Positions 1 to 10,892 are shown, numbered from the stretch's first letter. The stretch is 64,000 bases of DNA from Aedes albopictus (GCF_035046485.1 NC_085137.1:255834733-255898732), one strand, 5' to 3'. Notes: generated from the letters alone by a model not told the origin. Program-made: numbers and translations.

Positions 1-266
1 CAGGGGTTTTCAGACCTTTTGTCTCGCGGTGCACTTCTTGAACATTAAATACAAAGCGGTGCACCTACACACTTCGAAAAAATCTTGTAATTTTGTGTCA
101 TATAAGTCCGACATATAAAAGCAACACATTTGACGCAAAATTGTGTGCGATCTTATTTTTACAGGAAACGGAAAATGTTGGACTCATGTAATTTTACCGC
201 AACAGCTCAGCGCGTCGGCTGCTTGTATACATGATTGAGAACTGTGCTATTTATAGCACCGAATAT

Positions 267-392
267 TGAAACAAAAAAAAAATACAAAAAAGTTCCATTT
301 GGGAATCGAACTTCGATCCTGGAGTGTATGTATACTGAGACAGCCGTCATCGCAGCCAAGCAGACAAAGCCGCCTTCTGATTGACTGAGCGT
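267..392 (-). mobile_element. Possible tRNA-derived SINE remnant
   Basis: Read on the minus strand, this stretch has a B-box-like GTTCGATTCCC and ends in a T-rich/A-rich run at 270-280. No convincing A box is visible, so it is a decayed SINE head at best. Confidence 0.3.
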
Positions 393-726
393 GGCTGTTT
401 TCGTTTACCACTGCATCGGCTGATGGCAACGGATTGTCATTTCCAAGTTTGTGGCTCAACTCGGTGTTGAATTTATGAGCGGTTTGCATGCTGTTTCACC
501 TTCGTAATAAACAAATCTCCAAACCACTGCAGTCTTCATCTGATTTTGTAAGGTGCTGTTTGACAGTTCAACATCAGTAAACATTATGTTTCTGTAACAT
601 ATCGCGTAAATTTACAGCATAGAGAACTAAATTATCAGTTCTGTGATTGAAAATTATGGCTGAAAAAACTCAAACAATATAAACTTAATACGAACGTCAC
701 AAAAAGTGTAAAAATGGATTGTACGT

Positions 727-865
727 CGTTTCCCGGAAAACCATTTCCCGGAAACCCGTTTCCCGGAAAGCCATTTCCCGGAATGTACCGTTTCCCGGAA
801 AACCATTTCCCGGAATGTACCATTTCCCGGAAAACCATTTCCCGGAATGACCATTTCCCGGAAAA
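727..865 (+). repeat. Left outer array of TTTCCCGGAA repeats
   Basis: Nine copies of TTTCCCGGAA are spaced 14-18 bp apart with short variable linkers. The core is near-palindromic. The array is the inverted partner of 5598-5753, where the same core reads TTTCCGGGAA. Apparent proteins here are Gly/Pro/Phe-rich repeat translations, not genes. Confidence 0.85.
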
Positions 866-1490
866 CATATTCAATATCGAAAAAACAACATTTCTATTAT
901 TTTAATTATTTTGTAAATATTTCTTTGCATAAAAATAATAATATGTACTACTCTCAATTTGTGTTATTTTTTTTTATGACGAGTATTATGAATAATTGAA
1001 AGCTCTTAATTACGGTATGCCTCCACAGCTAATCGGAGGGACAAGAACATTGCCATTATCACTTTTCCAGTTTTTTGATCTTACGAATATCAAAGACTCC
1101 TTGTTGGTAGCCTAAGTATTTGTCAAAAGTATTGCGTTCCTCTTCTTTGAAAACTGATGTTTGTTTCAAATAACTGTTATAGAAGTATAACTTTAAAGAA
1201 CAGCCTATGTTTAAAAGAAGAGAAAATATTCGATGAAATAGTTAGCAGTTTGATCTCGATAAACACGAAAGAACGGCATATGCGTAAAAGAAGGGAATAT
1301 ATCATATGGAAATATTGCTAGCTTAATGCCAATAACTATTCTAACTGTGTAACTAGAAAGAACAGCCTATGTTTAAAAGAAGGGACAATATTTAATGAAA
1401 ACATGGACAGGTTAATGCCGACAACTATTTTGAAAGATATGTCGGAAGAACAGCCTAGGTGTAAAAGAAGGAAAAATATCGATTGTATAA

Positions 1491-1636
1491 CATTTCGCCG
1501 AAAATCATTTCGCGGAATTACTTTTCGCGGTGTAACATTTCGCGGAATGACATTTGGCGGAATGAACCATTTCGCGGAATGCACCGTTTCGCCGAAAACT
1601 ATTTGGCGGAATGTACCGTTTCGCGGAAAATCGTTA
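1491..1636 (+). repeat. Left inner array of TTTCGCGGAA repeats
   Basis: About nine degenerate copies of TTTCGCGGAA or TTTGGCGGAA. They differ from the outer array at the core (CGCGG instead of CCCGG). Inverted partners are at 3255-3398 and 4749-4858. Confidence 0.75.
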
Positions 1637-2424
1637 ATAAGAACAAACAATTTAACTTATCGAGAGACAACATCATGATGAGATTCAAAATTCACATGAA
1701 AAATGAAATACTTCAGATCAAAAATTCCGTTTTGTAACAGTATACTTTGAAAGAACAGCCTATGTATGAAAGAAGGGAAATTCTATGATAATATTAATTT
1801 AGCAGTTATGCCAAAATAAGTATAGTGCATAGAATTTATAAAAGAACAGTTTTGACCAGATGAAGGAAATGTTTCGTATTGAACGCAACAGCATGTCTGT
1901 TAAGAACAGCGTTTGTTTGAAAGATGGAAAACCCGGTGATACAAAAATGAGAATTTTTCTAATATCTATTACAACAGTTTGAGTTAGTAAGAACATACAC
2001 ACAATAAATAAAAAAGAAATCTGGGAAAGTTATCACTAAGGAGTGTTACTTGGCTTAGGGGTTACGCGGTCACACTGTTTACAAATAGCATCATTTTGGC
2101 ATAATTAGAATGCTTTCAATCGATAAAGGTGAAAGTGTGGAAGTTGATAAGCAGATTCACTTCCTGAATTATGATTCTGGGTCATTAGACCGAAGGAGAT
2201 TACACTGAATGGACGTTGGTCGAACAATCATTGGGCTGAATAGATGCTAGATCAATAAGATAATAGGCCTCGAAAGATCTAAAGAACATATTTCCCACAG
2301 AGTTAGCAATAAGACCGCCAATAGATAACTCCAGTGCAACTTGAATGAACAGCCCTTGTTTTAAAGAAGGATAAATCTCTAACGTCAGCAGCCTGGCCAC
2401 CAAAAAACTCATTAGCAATGTTAC

Positions 2425-2670
2425 CACAGACAAACAGGCGTCTCACTCTACTCACTTCCCATCGTTTTCCTTTTTAACGGATTATTCAAATATTCTGTAC
2501 TTCGCAAATCGCTTGCTCATGGCGCTTGCATCGTTTTTACTCCTGTTTGACGTTTGCTAACTACCGCCATCTACTCAGTGGGTTTGCGAACCACATCGTA
2601 ATTAGCATTGGGCGATTATGTTTTCGTGACGATGATCTTATCGCATTTTGTTCCAAGTGTTATTCTATGG
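2425..2670. mobile_element. MITE with CACAGACAAACAG end
   Basis: A 246-bp insertion present only in copy A of the duplicated unit. It is flanked by TGTTAC at 2419-2424 and 2671-2676, and copy B shows the unfilled site near 4150 (AGTGTTACTCTAAAG). The interior matches, inverted, the element at 40375-40629, which has the same end. Confidence 0.65.
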
Positions 2671-3254
2671 TGTTACTCTAAAGATCAGCCCATTTTTGAC
2701 AGAATGAAAAATCTCAGATAAGTTAGCAGTTTGGTTACTAGTCAACATTTTTAACAGTAAACTTGAAAGAACAGCCTATTATCAAAAAAAAGGTCAAATC
2801 TATAGAGATATCAATTTGATCATCTTTGAAGAGAAGAAGGTACATGATGAAAAATTCAACAATTCAGTCGCCAAACAATAACGTTATTGGAAAGAACATA
2901 CTTATTTTAAGGCAATCAAAAACTCTGAAAGAGTTTGCAATATAAGCGCTTGAAAGTACAACTTATGTGACAACGATGGCTTGTTGGTCATTGCTCCTAA
3001 TGTCTATTTGGTCTCGTTTCTGTTCGACCTAAGGATATTCGACCGAATGGCTTTTGACCTGACGTTCAGAACTCTCAAGAACAGCCTACGAATCAAAGAA
3101 GGTAAATTTTTGTTCAGAAAGCAACAGATTTAACATCAATTAGTACAATCGTAGAGCTGAGGTCATTATGATTGCGCATGAATCGGTGATGAAGCTAGTA
3201 AAGTTTAGCAGAGAATATAATGTGTTATTCAATTATTATTTGCAAAATATTAAA

Positions 3255-3478
3255 TTCCGCGAAATGGTATTCCGCGAAACAGTACATTCCGCGAAAAGTC
3301 GTTCCGCGAAATGGTATTCGGAGAAATGATGTATTCCGCGAAATGTAACACCGCGAAAAAAAAATTCCGCGAAATGGTTTTCGGTGAAATGGTATACAAC
3401 CGAAAATATCGAAAACCATTACGCGGAATTCTTATTCGCGGTGGAGCATATCGGAAAATCGTTTTGCGGAAAATCGTT
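3255..3478. repeat. Paired inner arrays in opposite orientation
   Basis: TTCCGCGAAA repeats at 3255-3398 are followed at 3414-3478 by the opposite orientation (ACGCGGAATT, GCGGAAAATCG). This is the head-to-tail junction between copy A (right array) and copy B (left array). Confidence 0.65.
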
Positions 3479-4858
3479 AATATGATACAAAAATTTAACT
3501 GATCGAGAGACTACATCATGATAAGATCTAAGATTCAAAACTGAAAACAGTAAATGAAGTATGGAATTTTTCATATCAACAATTAAATTTTTGTAAGGGT
3601 ATACTTCGAAAGAACGGCTTATGTATGAAAGAAGGAAAATTCTTCGATAATATTAATTCAAAAGTTGTTCTTCTAAAATCAGCATAACGCATAATATTCA
3701 TCAAAGAACAGCCTTTGTTGAGAAGAAGGGCTGATATCTGGTATCTGATTAATAGCATAACTGTAAAAAAAACAGCGTATGTTTGATAGGTAGAAAATCC
3801 TCTGATACAAAATTGAGATTTGTTTTGATTTATGTTATAACAGTACAAGCTAGTTGGAACATCAAAAAGAAGAGAAAGCCGATAAAGTTATCCCTAAGAA
3901 GTGTTCCTTGACTTAAGGGTTACGCGGTCACGTGGTTTACAAAAAGCAATATTTTAACATATATTGCTTTCAGTCAATAAGGGCGGACGTGTAGAAGCTG
4001 AGAAGTAGGATCAGAGCGAAAATGATGATGCTGGGAGATTAGGCTCAATTAACAACATAACTGTCCAACTCGAAAAAAAAAACTCGATTTAGAGAAGGAT
4101 ACATTTCTGAAAGTAAAGTCAGCAGCCTGGGCATCAAAAAACACATTAATAGTGTTACTCTAAAGAACAGCCCATTCTTAAGGAAACATGTTCATTTTAT
4201 CAGCAGATCAAAATGCCAAAATTTTCAACAGTGTAACTTGAAAGAACAGCCTATTATCAAAAGAAGGTGAAATCTTCTATAGAGTGCCGGATTTCATCGC
4301 CGCAAACTTAACAACACATATACAGTCTTTGACGAAGAAGACAAATGATGGAACATTTAGCAATTCGGTATTTTGCTGGAAAGAACAGCCTTATTTGAAA
4401 GAAGGAAGAATCTCTGATGGAGTTACCAATATAAGCGCTTAAAACTACAATCTATGTAACAACGAATGCTTATTGATTATTACGCCTAATGCCCATTCGT
4501 CCTGATGACGTTTGGCCTAATGACATTTGGCCTTACGTTCGAAATTCTTGAGAACAGGTTACGAATCAAACAAGGCAAATTTTTATTCAGGAAGGTATTA
4601 GATTCACAATCAATTAGTATAATCGGAGAGCTAAGGTTAAGCAGAGTTAAAGTTAAGCAGAGAAAATAATTTGTCATTCTTTTATTGTCAAATGTTTGGC
4701 TGACCAAGCCATGCGAAAATTACACTGTTGATTCTTCTATCGTTTGTAAAAATTCCGCGAAAAGTCATTCTACGAAATGATATTCGGCGAAATTGTTCAT
4801 TCCGGTAAATGTTACACTGCGAATGTAATTCCGCGAAATGGTGTTCGGCGAAATGATA
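3405..4858 (+). repeat. Duplicated unit, copy B
   Basis: Second copy of the array-bounded unit, diverged from copy A by many substitutions and indels. It is shorter because it lacks the 246-bp MITE and some spacer DNA. Shared anchors include GGTTACGCGGTCAC near 3917 and the CCTAATG-type repeats near 4485. Confidence 0.6.
4749..4858 (-). repeat. Right inner array of TTCCGCGAAA repeats
   Basis: Degenerate copies of TTCCGCGAAA and TTCGGCGAAA close the right side of copy B. Confidence 0.65.
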
Positions 4859-5226
4859 TGCACCCAAAACAGCCTATGAAATTATTTGCAGTTGGCTTCC
4901 AAGCTTAATGTCAACAACTATTTTAGCAATTTAACTAGAAGGAACAGCCTATGCTTGTAAGAAGGGAAAATATGTGATGAAAACTTGGCAGTTTGATTTC
5001 GTCGGTGGTTTGATGCCGACAACTATTTTAACAAAAAACTCAAATGAATAGTCTTTGAAATAAGGAGAAATTTACTATTTGTGAGAATTACAATAATTGT
5101 AAAAATTACGGTCCCTTATGCATTCTGCAGTAAATGATTTTGTGTCCTTTTTATCGATTACTGTTCTTTAAATATCAATACTGTCAAACATTATACAATT
5201 ATAATTCACTGCCATTATTTACAGAA

Positions 5227-5583
5227 CACGGAGAAACTCAAGTACCTAAATTTGAGTTTTTTTAAACTCACTTTTGAGTTCTTTTTTGCCTCCTCTCTCA
5301 TTCACTCTCTTTGTTGTTGTCAGAGAGCGAAGAGCGAACCAACCCAACTTTGACAGTTCGGTGCGGGAAGCCAAAATTGAGTAAACATCATTTAACTCAA
5401 ATTTGTGTATTTTGAACTAGCAGTTGGGTGAAAAAAACTTAGCCGGTAGGTACTTTGCCGCACGGGATCAAATGTAAAAAACCCACTTCAACATCGCTTC
5501 CACGAACTCAAATATGGGTTCCCGCACGCAACCCCGAAGTTGGGTGAAATAAACTCATATTTGGGTACTTTGTTTTCTCCGTG
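5227..5583. mobile_element. MITE with CACGGAGAAA ends
   Basis: Starts CACGGAGAAACTCAAGTACC and ends in the inverted TTTTCTCCGTG; the inner arms also pair (AAATTTGAGTT with AACTCATATTT). It is 357 bp long, has no coding potential, and abuts the right outer array. Confidence 0.7.
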
Positions 5584-5597
5584 AAAAGAAACGGTTT

Positions 5598-5753
5598 TTT
5601 TCCGGGAAATGGTGCATTCCGGGAAATGGTACATTCCGGGAAATGGATTTCCGGGAAATGGATTTCCGGGAAATGGTCCATTCCGGGAAATGGATTTCCG
5701 GGAAACGTCTTTCCGGGAAACGGTTTTCCGGGAAATGGTTTTCCGGGAAATGG
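5598..5753 (-). repeat. Right outer array of TTTCCGGGAA repeats
   Basis: Ten copies of TTCCGGGAAA at 13-17 bp spacing, the inverted counterpart of 727-865. Copies are more uniform than those of the inner arrays. Confidence 0.85.
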
Positions 5754-6471
5754 GGGACAACCGTAAAAATGTGGCACATTTATGTTTATGTCAAAGCTTT
5801 TTCAGGCAGTTCGATCAATTGTGTCACTATTAAAATTGAGATTTTTTTAGTGTGTAGGCAAAAATACAATATTTTTTGAAAAAAGTTTACCAAAAACACT
5901 AGTTTTACACCTAACTTGATTGATTTTTTTTGATTCATTACACAACGGATCTCATTTCAAGTTGAATTTTTTTTTTTTTTTTTAATTTCTTTGTATTTGT
6001 GAATTTTAACTTATTGCTAATTCTTCACAAGATTCAAGTTGAATTGTTGTTTGACCAGCACTTATGTCTTTACAATAAATTCTTTGATTTTTAAGGCAAA
6101 AACTTTGCGAGATTTTAAGCAAAATTCAGGACAGATTTTTGTCAAATTGATTGCATTTTTCAGGAGGAAACTTAAACAGACCTTCGAACCAGCGAAGTCC
6201 TGCTTTAATTTCTTGCTGGTTTCTGGTATTAATTTCGGTTAATAAATTCCAAAGTTCATTACTGGATTTCTAGCAACAACTTTCGCGACTTCTATTGCCA
6301 ATGCTGTGTTGAACTTGTATGCATAATTGCTAATGTTTTTCATAATTTTAACCCTGAGTTTTTAGTAAGATAACTCGAAAATTTTTCGTGATATTGTCAA
6401 TTGACCTTTACTTTGATTCTAGAGACTTTCTCAAGATGATCGGAGAATCATTTGAATTAATTGAAAATAGC
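5754..6471. other. Unclassified AT-rich stretch
   Basis: AT-rich DNA with a T run near 5970. I see no gene, repeat unit or RNA signature. It lies inside the 7-kb element. Confidence 0.5.
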
Positions 6472-6622
6472 GGAATTCATTTAACATCGTAAACAACTGT
6501 TTAAATGTTATTCTGAATAAACAGTGCGATCACCAAGGCAATCATTCGTAATTTCATGAAACATTTCAAATAGCAGAAAATCGTGGCTTACGCAGCAATT
6601 TAATCTGTTAAGTTAGTCCCCT
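6472..6622. repeat. Dispersed repeat shared with 12576-12734
   Basis: Shares GCGATCACCAAGGCAATC and GGCTTACGCAGCAATTTAAT with 12576-12734 in the same order and spacing. Its ends (ATTTAACATCG, AAGTTAGTCCCCTTA) are poorly kept, so it is an older or clipped copy. Confidence 0.55.
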
Positions 6623-6625
6623 TAA

Positions 6626-6883
6626 TCTATATAAATAAAAATGGAATGGTGTTTGTATGTCACGAATAGGCTCGGGAACGGGCCAATGGATCTACACCAT
6701 TCTTTCAGTGCTTCATTCGTGCAGGGCTCCGACGTGTTCGTACGGAATAATAATTGGGAAAATTGACCGGGAACGCACCGAAAACGAGAAATTTTGAAAT
6801 TCCATTTTGCGGGGCATTTTCTACAGAGCTGCATGTCAAGAAACATAGTAGGCAGGCAGTACAACGTTTGCCGGGACAGCTAG
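6626..6883 (+). mobile_element. Non-autonomous Helitron-like element
   Basis: Starts TCTATATAAATAAAAATGG after an A and ends GCCGGGACAGCTAG before a T. The TC...CTAG ends inserted between A and T are Helitron features. A GGCA...TGCC stem precedes the terminus. The start closely matches 36952-37206. Confidence 0.65.
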
Positions 6884-6986
6884 TGTTTTATATAAAATCA
6901 AACACATTGTTTAAAGTGTCGCGATGCACTTGGTAAAGCCTTGCGGTGCCCCAAGTGCACCCCGGTGCACTATTTGAAAACCCCTG

Positions 6987-7440
6987 CTTCAGATATTCCT
7001 TCTGGAATTTCTTCAGAAAATCCATCTATAGATTCTTAAAACATTTCTGTTATTTTTTCAAAAATTTCTTCAGGAAAGCTACATCCAGGCTCCATTCTTT
7101 TGGTTCCCTGTGCAATGTTGACTGTTCTGATCAATAACGGAGTAGCAACTACGAATTGTACGATCGTTATCTCATGCAATTCTTTCAGGAATGCACTTAG
7201 AATTTTCTTCAGTTTTTTTTAAATTTCTTCTGAAAGTTCTTCAACGATACTTTCGGAAATATCTTTAGCGACTTCTTCAATATTCCTAGAATTACCTAGA
7301 AATATCAGCAGGGGTTTCTTCGAAAGATGTTAATTGGATTCCTTCAGGAAATACTCAAGCGATTCCTTCAGAAATTCTTCCAGGAATTCATCCATGGGAA
7401 CGAAGGGGCTCTGAAATCGGGAAGCCTTTACTAACTTGCT
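6987..7440. repeat. Degenerate GGAATTCC array
   Basis: Diverged tandem-like repeats of about 15/30 bp built on TTCTTCAGGAATTCCTCC. It contains CGGAGTAGCAACTACGA near 7138, also found at 51211, a probable LINE/SINE 3' fragment. Confidence 0.6.
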
Positions 7441-7484
7441 CTGATTTTAACATGACAGCATTGGAAATAATTCATGACACATCT

Positions 7485-7625
7485 TGTCAGTAGATGTGTG
7501 CGCCGCTGCGCCGCCGTCGCCGACGATTTCTCCACGCCGCCGCCACCAGTTAAATCGACCCGGCGCGCCGCTGTTCACATTTTTCCACGTCGCCGACCCA
7601 AATTTCCCACGCCGATGAGAAAACG
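7485..7625. repeat. CCG-rich segment after TAGATGTGTGCGCCG
   Basis: GC-rich run of CGCCG motifs starting TAGATGTGTGCGCCGC. Similar starts occur at 28922 and 48628 and related CCG runs at 10590 and 29632, so this is a dispersed repeat end, not a CpG island of a gene. Confidence 0.55.
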
Positions 7626-7669
7626 GCAAAGATTTTTTCTCGCCAACAGTTTACAAACCACCTATTTAA

Positions 7670-7932
7670 GGAGAAACTTCAAAGAATACCAATATGGCTG
7701 CCACAATGGCCGACTTAGACCCCTACTCACGTTTTCAAGAGCACAAATCTCAAAAAATCGTAAACAAATGCGCTCGATTTGGAAAAGCTACCTCTTTTGC
7801 AAGTGAGCAAAGCCAGAAAAATCAAGTGCGGCTTGGTTCGATGCTTCGTTTGTCAGATTTGTGCCTCTAAAGTTTGTATGCAAAATTGCAATGGGATTTG
7901 ATGTTTGATTTGATTTGATTTGATGTTTCACC
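7670..7932. mobile_element. TTAA-flanked MITE
   Basis: Begins GGAGAAAC after TTAA (7666-7669) and ends GTTTCACC before TTAA (7933-7936). It shares GGCTGCCACAATGGCCGA-like and CAAATCTC motifs with 10893-11136, so it belongs to a related family. The TTAA duplication suggests piggyBac-type mobilisation. Confidence 0.65.
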
Positions 7933-7936
7933 TTAA

Positions 7937-8535
7937 ACCTGATAGCAATTTTTGAACAATTTCTATTGTTTTTTCTTCTACATATTAGATGTATATTTCT
8001 GGAATATTTCTAGTACCTAAATCTTTTGTAACATTTGTATTTGATTTACTTTAGTGATTTCTTACAGCAACACTTTGAAGATCCTCACTTATTCAATTTT
8101 AAGTACTCTTTTGTAATCCATAACTAATTATCAAAAAAAATCTTAGCGGTCATCTAATTTGGTTCACAAACACATCCTTCTACATATTCTTTGTTTATTT
8201 CTTGGAAGATTTTTATGGCAATTTACGAATGACATTTTTCAAGGCATACATTCCATGCAATCTTGAGAAATTCCTATACAGTACCCTCCAGAAATTTCAT
8301 CATAAATTCTTCTAAAACAACTCCATGCTTGCTCGTGGATTATTTAAGAAATTTCTCCGGGGATTTTTTTTTTCAGTAAACCATCCTGACATTCTAACAG
8401 CGTTTTATTTTTAGAAATTAAAAAAGTCCAACATTCTTTCAGAAATTTCTCCAAGGATTCTTAAAAAAATATTCGAATGTTTTTTCAGAAATATTTTTTA
8501 GAGGTGTTTTAAGTTCCTCCATAAATTTTCCATAA
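7937..8535. other. AT-rich stretch, partly decayed GGAATTCC repeats
   Basis: No gene seen. From about 8160, weak TTCTT/AGAAATTCCT periodicity resembles the arrays nearby. Confidence 0.45.
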
Positions 8536-8718
8536 GTGACGTAATTTTTTTTACATTTAACTGAATTTTTCGTCATATGAAACGTAATGATGCACGATTT
8601 ACAAATTGTTTACGTCACATTGAATTCAATTTTACAAGAATGACGTATTAATAAGTCTTAAGACCTATAAATTTACGTCATTAAATTGCTTACGTTCTGT
8701 ACAATAAATTTGCGTCAC
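8536..8718. mobile_element. Short MITE with GTGACG ends
   Basis: Starts GTGACGTAATTTTTTTTAC and ends GTACAATAAATTTGCGTCAC, an imperfect inverted repeat. TTACGTCA motifs recur inside. No target duplication is obvious. Confidence 0.5.
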
Positions 8719-8754
8719 GCCTGATTGTTTAATATAATCTCAGGAATTAAATAA

Positions 8755-9131
8755 TCAATTTATTCAAAAATTCTTCCAAGGATTTTTTCAGAAATTCCTC
8801 TATGGATTTCATCTAAAGCCTACTTAAGAATTTCATCTGAAATATCACTTAAGACTTCTTCAGTAGTTTAAGTATTTTTTCATTATTATCAGTAAGAGAT
8901 TACCTTAAACATTTTTCCATGACTTTCTTCCAAGGAGTCCCTTGCAAAATATTGTCAGGGGTTACCGAAGAAATGCCTAGAAGGTTTTTCTTTGGAATGC
9001 CTCCTGTGGTTCTTACAGAAATATTTCCTGGGATTCCTTTGGAGATTCTACCGGGAATTCTTTGAGATATTACTCCACAGATATTTACAGAAGTAGTTCA
9101 TAAAAATACATTACGCATATAGGAGTTATTC
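8755..9131. repeat. Degenerate GGAATTCC array
   Basis: TTC-orientation repeats of the GGAATTCCT type. The SINE at 9142 interrupts the array. Confidence 0.55.
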
Positions 9132-9141
9132 TTGGAGGGTT

Positions 9142-9421
9142 CTCTCTCTCTTTTCTTGGCGTAACGTCCTCATTGAGACAAAGCCTGCTTCTCAGCTTAG
9201 TGTTCTATGAGCACTTCCACAGTTATTAACTGAGAGCTTCCTCTGCCAATTTTGCATGCGTATATCGTGTGGCAGGCACGAAGATACTCTATGCCCAAGG
9301 AAGTCAAGGAAATTTCCTTTACGAAAAGATCCTGGACCGACCGGGAATCGAACCCGTCACCCTCAGCATGGTCATGCTGAATACCCGTGCGTTTTCCGCC
9401 TCGGCTATATGGGCCCTTATA
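9142..9421 (-). mobile_element. Feilai-type tRNA-derived SINE
   Basis: On the minus strand it starts with a tRNA-like head (GCCGAGGCGG, then B box GGTTCGATTCCCGG), followed by the Feilai-type body (AACACTAAGCTGAGAAGCAG) and a GA-rich 3' end. An exact 10-bp duplication TTGGAGGGTT flanks it at 9132-9141 and 9422-9431. Feilai is a known Aedes aegypti SINE family. Full length with intact duplications implies a fairly recent insertion. Confidence 0.9.
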
Positions 9422-9431
9422 TTGGAGGGTT

Positions 9432-10310
9432 ATCTGAAAGAAATTCTATAGAAATGTTCAAAAATTTCCTGATAAGATTTAATTTCATTGAAACAATTTC
9501 AGAAACAATCGTTGGAGGAGCTCCTGAAAAATTCGTTGGGGAAATTCCTGAGATTCATCACAAAAACTACTGAAATGGCTTTAAAGGAATTTCTTGAGAA
9601 TTTTTTGGAAAAAAATAAGGAAAAAATCCTGGGTTAGTTTCTGAGAAAATCGCTGAAGGCATTTTTAAAGAACATCCTTGAAGAATTTCTGAATAAAATC
9701 ATGAAGAAGTTTCTGAAGGAATCCTTGAAAACAATTCATCGGGAATTCGTGCAGAAGTTGCGGACAGCTAAAAAAAATAAATTAACCCGCTAATGAATAA
9801 CTTAAAACAAACTCTGGAAGAACTCCTGGACATACTTCTGGATTCTTGAAAGAATACCTTGCACAATGTCTGCATGGTATTTGTGGATAAAACTCCCTAA
9901 TACAATTTCCCTAGAACAACTTGTGAAGTATTCATAAATGAATCACAAAAAGAAATATTCTGGAAAACTGAAGAATGCTGTGCAGTAATTCCAATAAGAG
10001 ATATTCTTGAGATATTCCTGGAGAAATATCAAGAAATAATTCCTGAAGTGATTTCTAAAGGAGCTCCTGAAAGAATCTTTGGAGGGATTTTTTGAGGTCA
10101 CCGGAAAAAAAATCTGAAGGAAGGTTTCTGTAAATCTCTAGAAAAGTTTCCACCCGTGGACGAATATCTGAGGATCTTCCAGGAAGCCTCCTGGAGAAAC
10201 TTCTAGAAAAATCTATTGAACATTTTCTGGAGGAATTCCTGAAGAAACGCATGAAAGAATACTTCGAGGAATTCCTGAAAAGAACTTCAAATAAATCTTT
10301 TACCATGACA
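9432..10310. repeat. Degenerate GGAATTCC array, GA orientation
   Basis: Repeats of GAATTCCTGAAGAAAT type, reverse orientation relative to 6987-7440. Apparent reading frames here are repeat translations. Confidence 0.6.
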
Positions 10311-10589
10311 CTGGTCTAATATGTATTTTTGGGATAGAATATCCTAAGAAGAGACGTGCGACGTTGTGAATTTCTATCGAGAGGAATCCTTTATAAATTT
10401 CCTGGTAAACGTGCTCAGGGATTATCTTTAAAATTTATAGCATAATTCTTGCAAGGATAGTTTTCACTGATATCTCCGATTTACATACTTTTCACCTTCC
10501 ACACAAAATAGATGAAAATTGTACTTAAGTTCAGGAAGCAAATTATTCTGCATTAACGTTTTTAGCATTTCACTGAAAAATAAAGTCAC

Positions 10590-10685
10590 GCCGATTACGC
10601 CGCCGCCGAATAGGGCGAACGGCGTGGCGCCGGCGTCACCGCCGCCGTTGCCTTAAATTACTATAAATGCCGCCGCCGGTGAAAA
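10590..10685. repeat. CCG-rich repeat segment
   Basis: ACGCCGCCGCCG-type run in AT-rich surroundings, related in composition to 7485-7625 and 29632-29688. Confidence 0.5.
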
Positions 10686-10832
10686 CTACTTGTCAGCAGC
10701 TAAAGCATTACAATGACTTTTTATGCAATTTGCTACTAATTAATCACCAAAGAATCACCTCATATACTCCGCGCCTGGTGATCATCGATATTTATAAAAA
10801 AATTAAGTCAGAAAGGGGAGTATGAGATTAAG

Positions 10833-10881
10833 ATTGATTAATTGATTGATTTGTCTTTATTTAAGAGACTTTCAGCCCTTG
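10833..10881 (-). mobile_element. 49-bp retroposon tail with target duplication
   Basis: Minus-strand GGGCTGAAAGTCTCTTAAAT followed by an ATTGATTAAT-type tail, flanked by TATGAGATTAAG at 10821-10832 and 10882-10893. This is an extremely 5'-truncated LINE/SINE insertion. Its target duplication overlaps the TTAA and first base of the next MITE. Confidence 0.6.
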
Positions 10882-10892
10882 TATGAGATTAA

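Larger units (their letters stand above)
1483..3400 (+). repeat. Duplicated unit, copy A
   Basis: Unit bounded by a TTTCGCGGAA array on the left and an inverted TTCCGCGAAA array on the right. It aligns with copy B at about +1845 (ATCGAGAGAC at 1659 versus 3502) and +1859 (GGTTACGCGGTCAC). It holds a 246-bp insertion at 2425-2670 that copy B lacks. Confidence 0.65.
1195..5080 (+). repeat. Dispersed AAAGAACAGCCT motif, about 20 copies
   Basis: A motif close to AAAGAACAGCCTATGT, followed after a few bases by GAAAGAAGG and usually AAAT, recurs in one orientation. Copies start near 1195, 1268, 1358, 1446, 1750, 1842, 1902, 2345, 2767, 3076, 3609, 3704, 3768, 4162, 4239, 4380, 4550 and 4938, with weaker ones between. 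Spacing is mostly 60-110 bp. The DNA between copies is much less conserved. I do not recognise the family. Confidence 0.75.
1..6986. mobile_element. Large ORF-less element with hAT-like terminal repeats
   Basis: The window opens with CAGGGGTTTTCA and the same 12 bases occur inverted, ending at 6986. The next bases inside both ends are also alike (GGTGCAC motifs). CAG-type ends and this length suit non-autonomous hAT-superfamily DNA. Inside are inverted arrays of an 11-bp repeat, a duplicated unit of about 1.5-1.9 kb, and many copies of an AAAGAACAGCCT motif. No transposase-like reading frame is present. The left target duplication lies outside the window, so the 8-bp duplication (expected CTTCAGAT) cannot be tested. 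Alternative: two unrelated hAT ends framing other repeats. Confidence 0.5.

Noticed and set aside
635..905. Gly/Pro/Phe-rich overlapping open frames on both strands
   Set aside because: They translate the TTTCCCGGAA array in several frames; all frames look alike, as expected of a repeat.
5488..5879. Several open frames of 60-90 codons
   Set aside because: Same repeat-array artefact as above, on both strands.
9256..9573. 105-codon plus-strand frame
   Set aside because: It lies antisense to a full-length Feilai-type SINE.
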